NCBI RefSeq assembly: GCF_945859685.1
Contig: NC_079147.1
Span: forward strand, 307,704,485 to 307,768,484
DNA length: 64,000 nucleotides
Direction of reading: 5' to 3'
From: Eupeodes corollae
Lineage: Eukaryota > Arthropoda > Insecta > Diptera > Syrphidae
A model generated the notes under the pieces. That model did not search any database, was not told where the DNA came from, and worked only from the letters and a program-made list of their open reading frames with translations. A program made the translations under genes and the position numbers. Of the stretch, positions 1 through 11,091 are shown piece after piece (the stretch's first letter is position 1; each line of letters opens with the position of its first letter).

Positions 1-911
1 CTTCAAATGTTATACAGATAATAAGGCAGAAAGATGCAGAAAGGGGTCTCAAGAAAATTTCGTTTGTGGTTTATTACCATAGCAGTTTGAAAAAAGGGTG
101 AAAATTTTGGTTAACTCTAAATATCTTTCGAACCCAAAACGCTAGAGACTTGAATTAAATTTTATATAATATATTGTAACGTGATATCAAAGAAGCAATT
201 AACGCTTTTTCTTATAAATCAAAACAAAAACTGAAAAAAAAATTTGTCACCACCAAAATTTTACGATTAAAATATGATTTCATCTCCACAATAATGTTGA
301 GCAACGAAAAATAATGTTTTTGACATCTGATAAAATTTTGAGAAAAATCGAATTGACAGTTTTTTTTTTATAAAAAAATTAAAACAACATTACTCAAAGT
401 TGGTAACAATTGAATGTCGATTCAAATATCTTTTCAAAAACTTGAAATTTAGGCTTCAAACTTATTTTATCTTATAAGAAATATTGTTTTCAACATTCAG
501 AAAAATGTCGACTCAAATATCTTTTCAAAAATTTAAGATAATAGCTTCTAACTAATTTTTACTTATAAGAAATATTGTTTTCAACATTGGGACAAATTTT
601 GAGAAAAATTGAATTGACTGTTTTTTTACAAAAAATAAAACTCTGAAAAAAAACAATACTAAAACTTGGTAAAAATTTACTTTTGACTCAAATAGCTTTT
701 TAAAAATTAAAAATATTGGCTTCAAACTTATTTTATTTCACAGAAAATATTGTTTTCTATATTCAGAAATTTGTATTTAAAAATCCAACAATCCGTTTTT
801 TTCATTAAATAAAATCTACAAAAATAGTACGCAAACCAGACTAACTTTTAAGCAAGACAAATCGCAGACGGAATGGGAAGTTATCAGAGTGAGTCGCATC
901 CCAGGCTCTTT
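1..911 (-). repeat. Family V interspersed repeat, copy A (edge-truncated)
   Basis: The sequence matches, in reverse orientation, the copy at 33686-35837. It opens in the TATACAGATAATAAGGCAG segment, continues through the CGCTAGAGACTTGAATTAAA segment, and then holds a short run of AT-rich repeat units (about 300-830) containing the recurring GTCGACTCAAATATCTTTT motif. It ends with the conserved terminal segment GGGAAGTTATC...GTCGCATCCCAG. The part carrying the ACGTACGG microsatellite lies beyond the window edge. No coding capacity is seen, so this is probably a non-autonomous element. Its class is not determined. Confidence 0.8.
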
Positions 912-974
912 TTAAAATTTTAAAATAAAACGATTTTTTGTTTAAGAGTTACATGTTATTGGGTAATATTATTA

Positions 975-1218
975 CTTACTTACGTAAGGTGGCGCTACAG
1001 TCCTGTGTGAACTAGGGCCTCACCCATCAAACTTCTCCATCTAGCTCGGTTCTTAGCTAGATGTCTCCAATTTCGCTCTCCAAGTTGGGTGAGGTCACTT
1101 TCCACTTGTGCGCGCCACCTAATCAGCGGTCTTCCTCTACTGCGCTGTTTTGTGGGTCCGGATTAGAAGACTTTCCGGGACGGAGTATTAGTTTTCATAC
1201 GCTCTTTGTGACCCAGTC
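975..1218 (-). pseudogene. C-terminal fragment of a non-LTR retrotransposon ORF2 (RTE-like)
   Basis: Read on the minus strand, the frame begins LGHKERM, has one in-frame stop, then continues with RSRGRP, RW, VESDLTQLGERNWRHLA and RARWRSLM before a TAG at 997-995. This GH-x-ERM / RGRP-x-RW / NW-x-x-LA-x-x-R-x-x-W pattern is the usual C-terminal tail of ORF2 in RTE-like and related LINEs. The 3' end runs into a TTACGTAAGTAAGTAAT repeat, as expected for a LINE tail. Endonuclease and RT domains are absent, so this is a 5'-truncated dead copy. It resembles the tail of the 46-49 kb element. Confidence 0.75.
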
Positions 1219-1235
1219 ATCTTAGACGTTGGACT

Positions 1236-3761
1236 TTTATTGGATGTGTTAAATTTTTGTAATGGATGAAATAATTTGGAAAAAGTCGTAAAAGTGAAAT
1301 TACGTTAGAATTTAACCCTTAAATGGGTGGTTTTCAGTATTATAATTTTGTAAAGTAACAAAAATTTTGTTTGAGTGAAACTATAAAAAACTCCACCTGA
1401 ATCTCAGGACAGTAGACATACGCCTTCTTTGAAAAGGAAAGCTCTATGAAGATTAGAAGTATTTAAGACTTTTCAATCAAATGTCAAATAGTATAATCTA
1501 TATTTACTAATAAAATATCCGTCAAAATACGTATTTATGTATTTATTTTAAAAATTAGTTTATTTCTGAAGTTAAAAATCAAAAATAAAAAATATTTTGC
1601 ATTCAAATTAAGTAGTCAATTTAAGCTTTATTATCTTGAGCAAAAGTGGGAAAGACATAATTACCAAAAAAAACTAATGTTCCTATTTTTAAGCCATAGC
1701 TGTTTGTAGTGTACCTGTGTTCTTCTTTAATGTGTATATTATATTTATATCTACATGTGTTGATCCGATACAATCCTTCGATCCGATTATGGTACATACT
1801 CGTAGATAGATGTATGTACATATGTATTGGTGTATGTATATCCTTTTTGGTCGTCCTGTGAGACAAAATGAAGCATACATAATGGAACGCAAAAATAAAA
1901 GCGACATCTAAGGCTGATGAATGATAAATTTTCAGGATATGTATATGTTAACATATCCTTTTTTTAAGCGGCTTATCGTTTGTTCAGAATAATTGAAAAT
2001 TGTTCGATAGGGATTTTCTTTCATCTGAATAGATTTACTACTCGTATATATATTATACAATAATTCCAATTCTTTTAAGGTAATAAAAAAATAAAAAAGA
2101 AGAGAAGAATTTTAGTATACCTACATTACATACATATATTTTGGAAAGCCTCTTAACTCTGATTAGGGGGTGGTTCTGGTTGATATGAGAGACCGAGAGA
2201 TATCCTTGGAAATGAGCTGGAGCTCTTTTATATCATATACTTCGGGCGGGAGAAGTTATCTGTATTTCTATGAAGATAAATAAATTTGGAAAACCATAAA
2301 ATACAAATAAATATCAATCTTATAGCCAGAACAAAAACTGCAAAGTTTGTAATAAATCCTTGAAAGCCTCCCTTCTCCCCCCCCCTAAAAAAAGAAACAA
2401 ACAAACTGAAAAAATTACACAAAACTTTGCAAAGTACCTACAAAAGAAATTAATAATTTATTACGCGTTTATTTAGCAGTTTTTCCACTTACTGATAAAA
2501 TCACTGAAAATACTCCCACTCTCCCCAACACTCCAATGTGAATGCCCAACTCATTAGGGTGGAATATTATTACAGTATTAAGTTCTTTCCCAACCAACCA
2601 TCAAACCCCCGCACTTAGTCATACAATAAAAGTCATAATTCATACATTATTTACGCGCTTTTCTTCAAAAACACTTTCAACACAAAAACACGAGGATCTA
2701 TCAAAAAAAATACTAAAGCAGGAAAAGCACTCGGAGGTGCGGAGCGGACGGCGGCGGCAAATCGGCAAAATATAAATCAGAGATATTTACAATGTTTGTG
2801 TTATTCACGCCTGATTTATATGCATAATCTCTGCTTTATGATTATGAATTGATTTTGTATAATAAGCGATAAAATATTTGATAGTTACCATCCCCTACCC
2901 CTTCCCCATGTTTATTTTTTGGAAATTGTATAATGTGCTGCGACGAAGTAGATAACAATCGTAATATTAATAAAATTATGGATTTGCAGAAAAACTTTTT
3001 TTACTTCTTCTAAATGGTTCCAATAAAATCCGATAGATGTCTCTTAGCTGTTTTCCTGTTTTCGAAATAAGGATTAAATTGAGAAAATTCTATGTAAATG
3101 AAGTCATATTTTAAATCATAAAGAACGTACTTACGTATCATAGGGTTGGGAATGGGATAAAGAAATATATAACATACTTTTGGGGATATACGATCTTTAT
3201 CACTATGAGACAAGTTTTGGTATTCATTGCATATTTCATGGAGAGAAGGGTAGTGTGTTCTTGCTAGAAGATTGTACAAGAAGAGTTTATTTTGTTTTTC
3301 ATACGAGCTAAGGGTACACGATCGGTAGACTTTACAATATTGTTAGCCCTGTCAGTAAAAATCATGTAGATATATTGTGTAATCTTAAGAAAGTTAAGAA
3401 AATGTTTCTGAATATTGATTGTGAGACGATAAAGTGTAATGTGTATTCGATAATAGTGTAATACGCTGAATTAATTGTCATCCTACATTTCTGACAGTTA
3501 CAAAATTATCAGGTGTGCTCTTTTTGACATCATTCAATTTTTCGTGTTCCAAGAATTATGTACCACTACGCTCAAAGCTAAGTTGTGAGTTCTGTTGACA
3601 ATGTTAGTCGAAAACGGAACTAATCTGGAAAAAGTTAACTTGGGGCCAAAACATAGTTTGGTTCACATTTTTTGTAGTTCTGCATTAATGTTTTTAAAAC
3701 ACAATACTTTATTTAACAAACAAATATATCTTAGAAGAGCTTCAGTGGTTTCTTTATCAGG
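1236..3761. other. AT-rich intergenic or intronic DNA, no gene seen
   Basis: No coding frame with recognisable protein character is present. There are fly-type microsatellite patches around 1790-1845 (ATGTACATATG-like) and short homopolymers. The 2770-2860 segment is less repetitive and contains a TATGCATAATCTC stretch, but nothing identifies its role. Confidence 0.5.
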
Positions 3762-4016
3762 AGGCATCTTTCTGCCTTATTATCTGTATAATGAAATTTA
3801 TTTGAAATTGATATCTCTTCTGGCTCTTGAGCTATGGACGACGAGGAAAACGTGGCGAACGTACGGACGTACGAACGTACGTATACACGCACGCACAGAC
3901 ATCTGACTAAAAATCTTTTATTTCGACTCTAGGGACCTTGAAATGTCGAGAAATGTCAAAATTTTCAATTTGACAAATCGGACCCATTACAATAACTTCC
4001 TATGTTAAGTTAAAAA
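3762..4016 (+). repeat. Family V interspersed repeat, copy B (one end only)
   Basis: This matches the right end of the copy at 33686-35837: the CATCTTTCTGCCTTATTATC segment, the GATATCTCTTCTGG segment, the ACGTACGG-type microsatellite (about 3858-3888), the CTCTAGGGACCTTGAAA segment and the terminal AATAACTTCCTATG. The VNTR core and the other end are missing. The preceding sequence does not match the family. Confidence 0.75.
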
Positions 4017-4603
4017 TGGGTCATCTTCAGAATGAGCATGTTAAGAGCATTTTAATATAACTTACGGATATTTCAAAAGTCATTACTGTGAATGTGTGCT
4101 CTATTACAAATCCCTTAAACGTTAAAATGCATCGGAACCTTCTAGTTCACTGCCAAAAAGTGAGTCATTTTAATTGTTAAAACTTCAAAACACCATTTTT
4201 CATTTCATTTCATTTTGTTTTTTATTCATTCATATAAATTACTTAAAGCTAGATACAATTATACAAATTAAATTAAATTGAATGAAGTAAAAAATAGTAA
4301 TCATTCTTTAACTTATTAAGTTAGTGTTGAATGACACGTTTCAATAAATAATTTCAATAAAGGTCTGATGTGGGGTAACAATCAGTACAAAGTAAATTCG
4401 TTATTATAATTATAATAAATGAACACAATATTTTAATCATTATACAATTATTTAATTTAAGATACAAAAGTAGAATTAAAAGATAAAACTGAAGAAGAAA
4501 GATAAAAATGAAGAAAAAATGAAAAAAACGTAGGAAGAAATAGAAAAAAATTAACTTAACAATTTCAAAAGGTAAATTAATTATTGTTATTTTGTGCTGA
4601 TAA

Positions 4604-5690
4604 TTAATTTGGGATTCTTAAAATGGATTCAATACGCTCAGTTTCAACAGTGAATAGCCAGTCCTTGACTTTTTTCAAAAAAGAACTCAACCGGGTAGTG
4701 TTTCTGATAAAAACAGGCAGTTTATTGAAAAATTTAGGTGCTGTAGCAATGTAAAAAAGTGAAAAATGTGTTCTACGAGTGAAAGGTTCATTCATAAGGT
4801 GCAAGCTGTTTGTGCGTAGATCATAAATTTCTGAGTTTCTACTGGGGATGTTGCCACTTTGTTTAAAAAATTCTTTGAGTACTTTAAAAACATAGAGATG
4901 TCTCATTGGTAGAATTTGCAATTCCTTGTATAGGGGCCAACTTGAAGCTAATCGATTTTTGTTAGAAATAATTCTTATCAAGTGTTTTTGTGCTATCAAT
5001 AGAGGTCTAAAATTATTAGCATAGCACCCACCTCAACTGGTTATACCATATTGAAGTTTTGACTGTGCAAGACCGTTATAAATACATTTTAATACTTTTT
5101 TTGAGCAAAATGGTTTTATAAGATACATTTTCCGAGAAACCAACATCAGATGCGATTTTAAAGTGCGAATATGTTCCTTCCATTTCAAATTTGAATCATT
5201 TAAAACCCCTAAATATTTAAAATGCAATACTGATTCGATTTTAAAACAACTATTGGAGCATTGAAATCTAGGATTAAAATTGCTCCTACCACACTTGTGA
5301 ATAGGTAGACAAAATTTTTTGCAGTTATGGGCATGAAAGTATAGGTTGTAATCAGGAAGACTATTTCCAGATACTTTGAAGGTCACCAGTTTTGTTTTTT
5401 CGCTGATGATAAGCTTATGAGCAGTAAACCATGTCCTTAGTGTTTCTAGATCTTCTTCAATTTTTGTTATACAATCAAATAACGTGCTAAACTGATAAGT
5501 GAAGGCTATTTCATCTGCAAAAGCAGTAGATGATCCATTAAGTTTTAACTCGAATATTGAGTTTATATAAATTATTAAAAATAACGGAAAAATAATCGCT
5601 ATAGGTCCCATTTTCAACAACTTTTTGTTCCCTTTCTATCAAATAGGATTGAAGCCATTCAAAAGTTTTTACTCTAAAACCTGCACTGTA
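4604..5690 (-). pseudogene. LINE ORF2, 3' part: RT palm remnant and C-terminal domain
   Basis: Sequence resumes with GFRVKTFEWLQSYL, which belongs well downstream of the FSKN end of the 5' part, so roughly 80 residues including RT motif A and its catalytic Asp are deleted. The following PQGS block is lost through a frameshift. The motif C box reads FADE where FADD or YADD is expected, so the second catalytic Asp is gone. Then come LRTWFTAHKLIISEKT and FKYLGVLNDSNLKWKEHI, both standard for LINE RT thumb regions. After a stop near 5000-5033 the C-terminal domain continues (HLIRIISN, YKELQILPMRHLYVFKVL). The enzyme is dead at three independent points. Confidence 0.82.
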
Positions 5691-5695
5691 AAGTT

Positions 5696-7423
5696 TTAGT
5701 TTTTACTAAAAAAGTTATTTTTATCCAAAAACGACATGATTCGCACCGTTATAAGTTTTTCGAAAACTTTGGAGATAGTTGGAAGCAAAGATATCGGTCT
5801 ATAGTTTGATATGTTATTTTTTTTACCTTTTTTAAACAGTGGAATAACTTCGGCTCTTTTTAAATTTTTAGGAAAACAACCGCTTTCAACACTTGCATTA
5901 AATAAGTACATCAAAACATCCACAACATAAAACGCAATTTTTTTAAGAAGAGTACTAGAAATTCCATCAGAAGTACTTGAATTTTTGTTTTTAAGCGATA
6001 GAATAACTTTTAATATTTCTTGTGATGTTATAGAATTATAGACAAAACTATTACATTGTATACCAGACATTAAAATTGAACTCATCGAGCAATCACAACT
6101 ACAGTAAGAATCAACTCTAGGCTTAATTTTATCAGATATTTCAGTGAAGTATTCATTAGTTTGATTAGAAATTGAACTTGGATCAGTAAAGGAAACACCA
6201 TCAACTTCTAAATTTTTTATTTCAATTGGTTGCCTTTCTTTACCTAAAATGTTATCAACAACTCTCCATTCCTCTCTGACATTTCCTCTAGCTTTTAAAA
6301 ACGCATCCGTATAGAAATTATTTCCAGCTACCTCAATATGTTTCTTAACAGTTTTACAGAGAGAAATATAGTGTTTTCTAAGATTTTCATTAAGCGGATG
6401 TTTTTTACATTTTTTACTAAAAGCATTCTTCCTATTTATGAGTTTGAGGAGCCCTTTATTCATCCAAGGCTTTAAATGCTTTAACCTTGAACTTTTGGTT
6501 GACGAAGATGTACAAGATTTGATATGCTTTTCTAAGATTGAAAAGAATACATCAAAAGCTTCAGAAGGGTCACGTTCTAAAAACACTGGATCCCAGAATT
6601 CATATTTTAAGCACTCATTTAGTAAAAAGTAATCAATATAATTAATGGTTTTTTTGAGATTTTTTTGACGTGGCGTTAAGTCCGAATTCAAAAAATTAGT
6701 CATCGCTATCATTCTGTGGTCTGTTATCATTAGATCATACACTTTTCCATTTGAAGATTTCTTGTAATTTTTAAACCTAGCAAATATGTGGTCTATACAA
6801 GTACTAGAGGAGTCTGTCACACGAGTTGCTTCGTTTATGTAACTTTTAAGACCATTAGCTGCCATAAGTAGTAAATAATTTTCAGAATCTTTATCCGTTT
6901 CATTTAAAATGTCAATATTTATGTCACCTAATAAGATTAAGTTCTTGGCCTTAGTTATACTCAAGACATTGCTCAATTCATCAATGAAAATACTTTTACA
7001 AAAACTATGCAGCCTATATATACAATACATGACATAGCTATCATTTTTATAACAAAATGATAACTTCAATACATCCGCACTAGTAATTTCAACTTTTGAG
7101 CTTTCACAAAAAATATCATCTCTTACATAAACAGCTATACCACCTGAGGCATATACTTCATTGCAATTAGCAAACATTGAATAACCTTGAATATTATATT
7201 AACTTAATTCATTTTTGTAGATCCAAATCTCACTCAAAACAATAACAACAGGTAAGCTATTAAACGTTTCAATATGCGCTAAAAAAGATGAAAATTTTTT
7301 TCTTAAACTACGAATATTTTGATGTAAACAAAAACAATTATCAACAAAATTAGATGCAATGACTGGATAAACACATATTTCAGGGACTGAAGGAGGGACA
7401 GAAATAGAACTATTAATATTCAT
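5696..7423 (-). pseudogene. LINE ORF2, 5' part: endonuclease and start of reverse transcriptase
   Basis: ORF2 opens with an ATG at 7423-7421 that overlaps the ORF1 stop. The N-terminus has the endonuclease motif HQNIRSL and VIVLSEIW. One in-frame TAA at 7201-7199 interrupts it; the same frame then continues with GGIAVYVRDD, LILLGDINID and the CIDHIF segment, the conserved blocks of LINE apurinic-type endonucleases that nick target DNA. After a linker comes the RT finger region, with AEVIPLFKKG, NYRPISLLP and ISKVFEKLI. The frame ends at 5696 just before RT motif A should appear. A single readthrough event would restore the endonuclease, but not the RT. Confidence 0.85.
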
Positions 7424-8181
7424 ATTTTATCAAAATCAGCAGCACAAAATATTCTTACTGGTTTGTCACCCTCACTCCTACGCATATAAACTCTCCCATT
7501 CTTAGTCCAAACATATTTAAATCCCATCTCAGTTTTCAGTGATAATGCCTTGTTAAGCAATTGGCGAGTCTCATATGTTAAGCAATCGTTCACAAAAATA
7601 TTTTCTGATTTTCTTTTCGCATCAAACAAATTAGTTGTAAGCTGATCTCTTCTTTCTCTTTTTGTTTTCATGATCTTTTCCTTCATCAGTTGTGAAACCA
7701 ATTTTACACGAAGAATGTTGGTGTTGGTGCTCTTTACATTTTTGTTAGTAGCATTAGCATTAGAAGATGGTTTTGTTGTTATTTTTTTCATATAACATTG
7801 ATCAATGTCTGCTTTGTTTATGTTTACGTTTAAACCATCGCACAAGACTTTGAGAGCGATATCAACGTTCGTTAAGGTGTTGTTGTTATTTGGAACGTTA
7901 TAAATTTCAATGCAGTTCGCAAGAAGCTGTTGCTCTAGGTTGTTGACCTTTTCTTCTAGTGCAAGTATTTTTTTATCACTTTCAATGTTCTTGGCGACAA
8001 GTGCATCGATTTGTGTCTTGTGATATTGTTTCATCAAGACAACTTCAGAATAAATCATTTCTAAGGTCACACCTTTTATTTTTTCTTCTTCAGACAATGG
8101 TGTGGTGATGAACTCGGAATTGGCGGGGGTTGCGGTGTTGGCTGTGTTGGCGGTGTTGGCGGGGTTGGCGGTCTTATTAAG
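7420..8181 (-). CDS. LINE ORF1 protein with coiled coil and baculovirus FP-like C-terminal domain
   Basis: The frame is open from just after a stop at 8184-8182 to a TGA at 7422-7420. It has no ATG in its first part, so the true N-terminus is missing or out of frame. It starts with an Ala-Asn-Thr/Pro-rich stretch encoded by a 9-bp minisatellite (about 8119-8172). A heptad-like coiled coil follows (ending near LEEKVNNLEQQLL), then an EIYNVPNNN segment, and a C-terminal region with IFVNDCLTYETRQLL and YVWTKNGRVYMRR. The C-terminal block is the signature of the FP domain found in ORF1 of many insect CR1-like LINEs; in that family ORF1 acts as an RNA-binding chaperone in the retrotransposition particle. 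Its stop overlaps the ORF2 start as ATGA. This is the best preserved frame of the element. Confidence 0.8.
   Translation of the reverse strand, partial: LNKTANPANTANTANTATPANSEFITTPLSEEEKIKGVTLEMIYSEVVLMKQYHKTQIDALVAKNIESDKKILALEEKVNNLEQQLLANCIEIYNVPNNNNTLTNVDIALKVLCDGLNVNINKADIDQCYMKKITTKPSSNANATNKNVKSTNTNILRVKLVSQLMKEKIMKTKRERRDQLTTNLFDAKRKSENIFVNDCLTYETRQLLNKALSLKTEMGFKYVWTKNGRVYMRRSEGDKPVRIFCAADFDKI
8119..8172 (-). repeat. 9-bp minisatellite in the 5' part of LINE ORF1
   Basis: On the plus strand the unit is approximately GTTGGCGGT, repeated about five to six times with variants. On the minus strand it stays in the ORF1 frame and encodes repeated Ala-Asn-Thr or Ala-Asn-Pro triplets. It is GC-rich against an AT-rich background. 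Confidence 0.8.
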
Positions 8182-8359
8182 TTATCTATTTGGAAGGAAT
8201 TAGTGACAACATTTTTGTTATTGAGCTGCAGAATACCATTTAAGACCATCCGTTCTTCATCCGAACTCTTAAACTATTTGAAAAGGAACGCCAAAATATA
8301 TTATTGATTGTGTTAAGGCGTTATTAATGTTAAGTACAAGTTTTTGGGTTTTGTATTTC

Positions 8360-8560
8360 TTTTAAGTCCGTTGGTAACCCTTTAAGGGACACAGGGCCTC
8401 TACTACGCCTACGGATCATCTTGTGTGGTTTCCGGAGATGTTTTTCAGCTCACTCACACTCATGCCTAGTGACGCTGGTTCCTTATCGACCGTCCTGCGC
8501 CATGTGCTTCTCGGCCGTCCAGCTCTTTTTAATTCTTGTGTGAGCGAATTTCACTACATA
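8360..8560 (-). pseudogene. C-terminal fragment of another LINE ORF2
   Basis: On the minus strand the frame reads RAGRPRSTWRRTVDKE, SLGMSVSELKNIS and VEALCP. This RGRP-x-x-TWRRTV ... VEAL pattern is the terminal segment of many RTE-like LINE ORF2 proteins. It differs in sequence from the fragment at 975-1218, so a second family is implied. Only the tail is present. It lies just past the 5' end of the CR1/L2-like element and may be older DNA into which that element inserted. Confidence 0.65.
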
Positions 8561-8599
8561 GCAGTCGATATCTTTTCGAAGCTATTGCCAATTACTCCT

Positions 8600-9334
8600 C
8601 CGCATAATAGAGATTATAGGTTCCTGACATGTCTTTCTATGAAGGACCACATTTGATATTCGATTCAGAAAATCCCTTGGGTGTTGCGAAGACATCTATT
8701 CATGAAGTTGAAAAGCCTCTAGAACAATTTAATGCATCGAAGAATAAAGTTTTTTCTTCTGGTTTCAAAAATTGGTAAAAAGTTGACACCAATATTTAAA
8801 AAAAAATAAGGAATAGACTCAAAATTTATTTAATCTTGTTAACTTCAGTAATATTTAAAAGACAAATAAATTCACAACTTAAAATCCTACCAAACACAGT
8901 GAATTGGTTTATAATCCCGACTATCCATCAAATTCAATACTTACAATCTCAAAGGTTTCGTAAGTGATGAATTGGCTTATTGCAAAGAAATCGATTATTG
9001 TAGTCAGGTCATTTGTCAGTGTGGGTCACATCCCACTCAATAGGAGTAGAAAAAAATCATTTAAATTTGAGCGCACAATTAAATCGTAGGAAAATTAGGC
9101 ACATCCAAAAATGTCTCTTTTATACAATTTTTATGTTAAAAAACATCTATTATTTTTGTATTATCTTTAAAATAATACCTTGGTTCATCATTTTCAAATT
9201 TATCAAGTTTTTGCCATTCCTGTGTACACTACTTTGAATTTAATTACGCTAATTCTAATGTAAGTTGAGCCTAGACCGCCGAATATTGGTCTTTGAATGT
9301 AAGACAAATATCGGTTCCTTAGAATTAAATATAT
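8600..9334. other. AT-rich DNA, no gene seen
   Basis: Only short spurious frames are present. No repeat family or RNA gene was recognised. Confidence 0.45.
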
Positions 9335-9895
9335 AAGATATTGGAGTTGGTCTCTTCAATTTAAATCATGACAATAAACCAGGTCCAGACGGTATTCCAC
9401 CTATTGCTCTTAAAATACGTGATTCTTCTCTTGCTTAACCACTTTACCTTATTTTTAAGAGCTCTTTAGTGAACTGAGAATTTCTTTCAGCATGGAAGAA
9501 ATCATTCTTGAACCCTATTCACAAATCAGGCTCGTAGCAGCAAATACCCAAAACTCGTAGAGTAATTGATGTATGAAAAGCTGACATTATTAGTTAAGGA
9601 ATGCATTTCACCGCTACAACATGATTCCGTTGAAGGAAGTCTAACTAACTAACGTAACGACTAATCTTTCTACTTTTTCCAATTTTATTTAAAATAATCT
9701 CGAAGATGGACATAAAATTGATGCAATTTATACCATTTTTTCAAAGGTATTTGATGGAGTACTTTGGTATTCATTCTAAGTTTTTGGAATGGTTAGAATC
9801 CTATCATAATTTTCGATTTGAATTTGTTTGCATTGATGAAGTTTTCTCAAAACTACTTAATTTTGGTTTTACCTTGTTGCGGTAAATTATACCAC
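9335..9895 (+). pseudogene. Heavily decayed non-LTR reverse transcriptase relic
   Basis: Scattered plus-strand fragments align in order to a LINE RT: NKPGPDGIPPIALK (the pre-RT KPGPDGIP signature), AWKKSFLNPIHKSGS (finger region), DIKLMQFIPFFQRYL (degenerate motif A region, normally IYTDFSKAFD), and FLEWLESYHNFRFEF. Stops and frameshifts occur throughout, no PQGS or YADD box survives, and no ends can be defined. This is the R1/Jockey-like style of RT. The KPGPDGIP block is the strongest evidence. Confidence 0.65.
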
Positions 9896-10261
9896 AACAA
9901 GTTTCACCAGCCTTGTTGATAACCACCCTTAACGTATTTTTACTGCTGCCCCAAAATTCTAGAAGAGTTTAGTAGAAACCTGGACCATCAGCTAGTGACC
10001 TGCTCTCCTAGCATTTTGGGAAAGCAAATTTAACCAAAGTGTATGAAAGGATTCCACACCAACGAACTGTGCGACGGTTGACATACATATTGGTTCAACA
10101 GAATCATAAAGGCATGAAGACGATTCCCATGCCCAATAATGTGTGTAGGAAAGTCACACCAACTTTAACTTAGTATGGCCGAGGACCCATCATAAAGTAT
10201 TAACGATAGAAAAATCACTCCAAGAATATCTTAAAAACTTTTATTTTAATTATAGGCTTGG

Positions 10262-10781
10262 CTACCGTCTTACTTCAACACGACATAAGTAGTTTTTCCT
10301 CAACCAACATCTAGCGCGTGTAGGTACTTGGTAATGCGAGGAATTCCACATGATTTTTTCAGAAATTCTTGACTGGAATGGGTTCCAAAGTGAAGAGCTG
10401 AAATCGCTTAGTGAGCTACTGGGTGATCGCATAACCTCTTTAAAGAGATCGCGTGCGATGAAAGATATCTGGCTTCTCGGTTGCACACCTCAATCTTATG
10501 GATGGAGGAAGTTCCGGGACCGAGACAGATCGATCACGACGCAAACGGTCCGAGAAGATTCCCTGAGGGCAAGTAGCCGAAAGGGTCAAGCTCGCCATGA
10601 TGATGGCCACTTTTTGAATTGCTCCCAAAGCCTTTTGACGAAAGAAAAATTGTGTGAAGGCATTTTTTTTTAACGACCTACATAAAGTAATTTTATTTCG
10701 TACGATAATTTTGTCTTTAAGTTTATATTGAGTAAAAGATTTTGTTTTGTTCTGCCGTGGAGAAAAGTTGAGGAAGGACAA
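10262..10781. other. GC-balanced segment open on both strands, unidentified
   Basis: Between about 10330 and 10640 the sequence is clearly richer in G and C than its surroundings. It holds a 107-codon frame on the plus strand (10350-10673) and a 113-codon frame on the minus strand (10440-10781). Neither translation matches a family I recognise. It may be a fragment of an unclassified mobile element or an old exon. No splice or promoter signals support a gene. Confidence 0.3.
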
Positions 10782-11091
10782 CGATAGCTGTTGGAGGAAG
10801 TCAAAAAGAAGCTAGGTATTGTGTTTTCTGGTGTTCCTAAAAATATTGCTGGTGTTCTTCATTTGTTTTAAATTCGTCCTTTTGACCTTCGAGTCGAAGT
10901 ATTAGTTTCCAGATATTACGGGACGCGTTTACTGCTTTTTGATTTTTTTTCTTATCGAAATAATTTTCTTCGAGTGATTTCTTTTATCAGTTTTTATCAT
11001 TATATTCATCATTTTCTTTTGCAAAACATTTATCGAGAATTGACCTTCCGTCAATATCAATAATTCAATTTGTATCTTCTTCTTTTATAAA

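Larger units (their letters stand above)
4195..8260 (-). mobile_element. CR1/L2-like non-LTR retrotransposon, nearly full length but inactive
   Basis: A complete two-ORF architecture reads on the minus strand: an FP-type ORF1, an overlapping ORF2 with apurinic-like endonuclease and reverse transcriptase, and a 3' UTR. The 3' end, at the low coordinates, finishes in short TGAAA-type tandem repeats at about 4195-4215, a feature of CR1/L2-group LINEs rather than poly(A)-tailed ones. The copy has one stop in the endonuclease, a large internal deletion plus frameshift in the RT, and a mutated catalytic box, so it cannot be autonomous. The clade call rests on the FP-type ORF1 and the 3' repeats. 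A neighbouring clade such as Daphne or Kiri remains possible. Confidence 0.85.

Noticed and set aside
1621..1907. Two overlapping minus-strand frames at 1.6-1.9 kb
   Set aside because: They are generated by ATGTACATATG-type microsatellite DNA and have no protein character.
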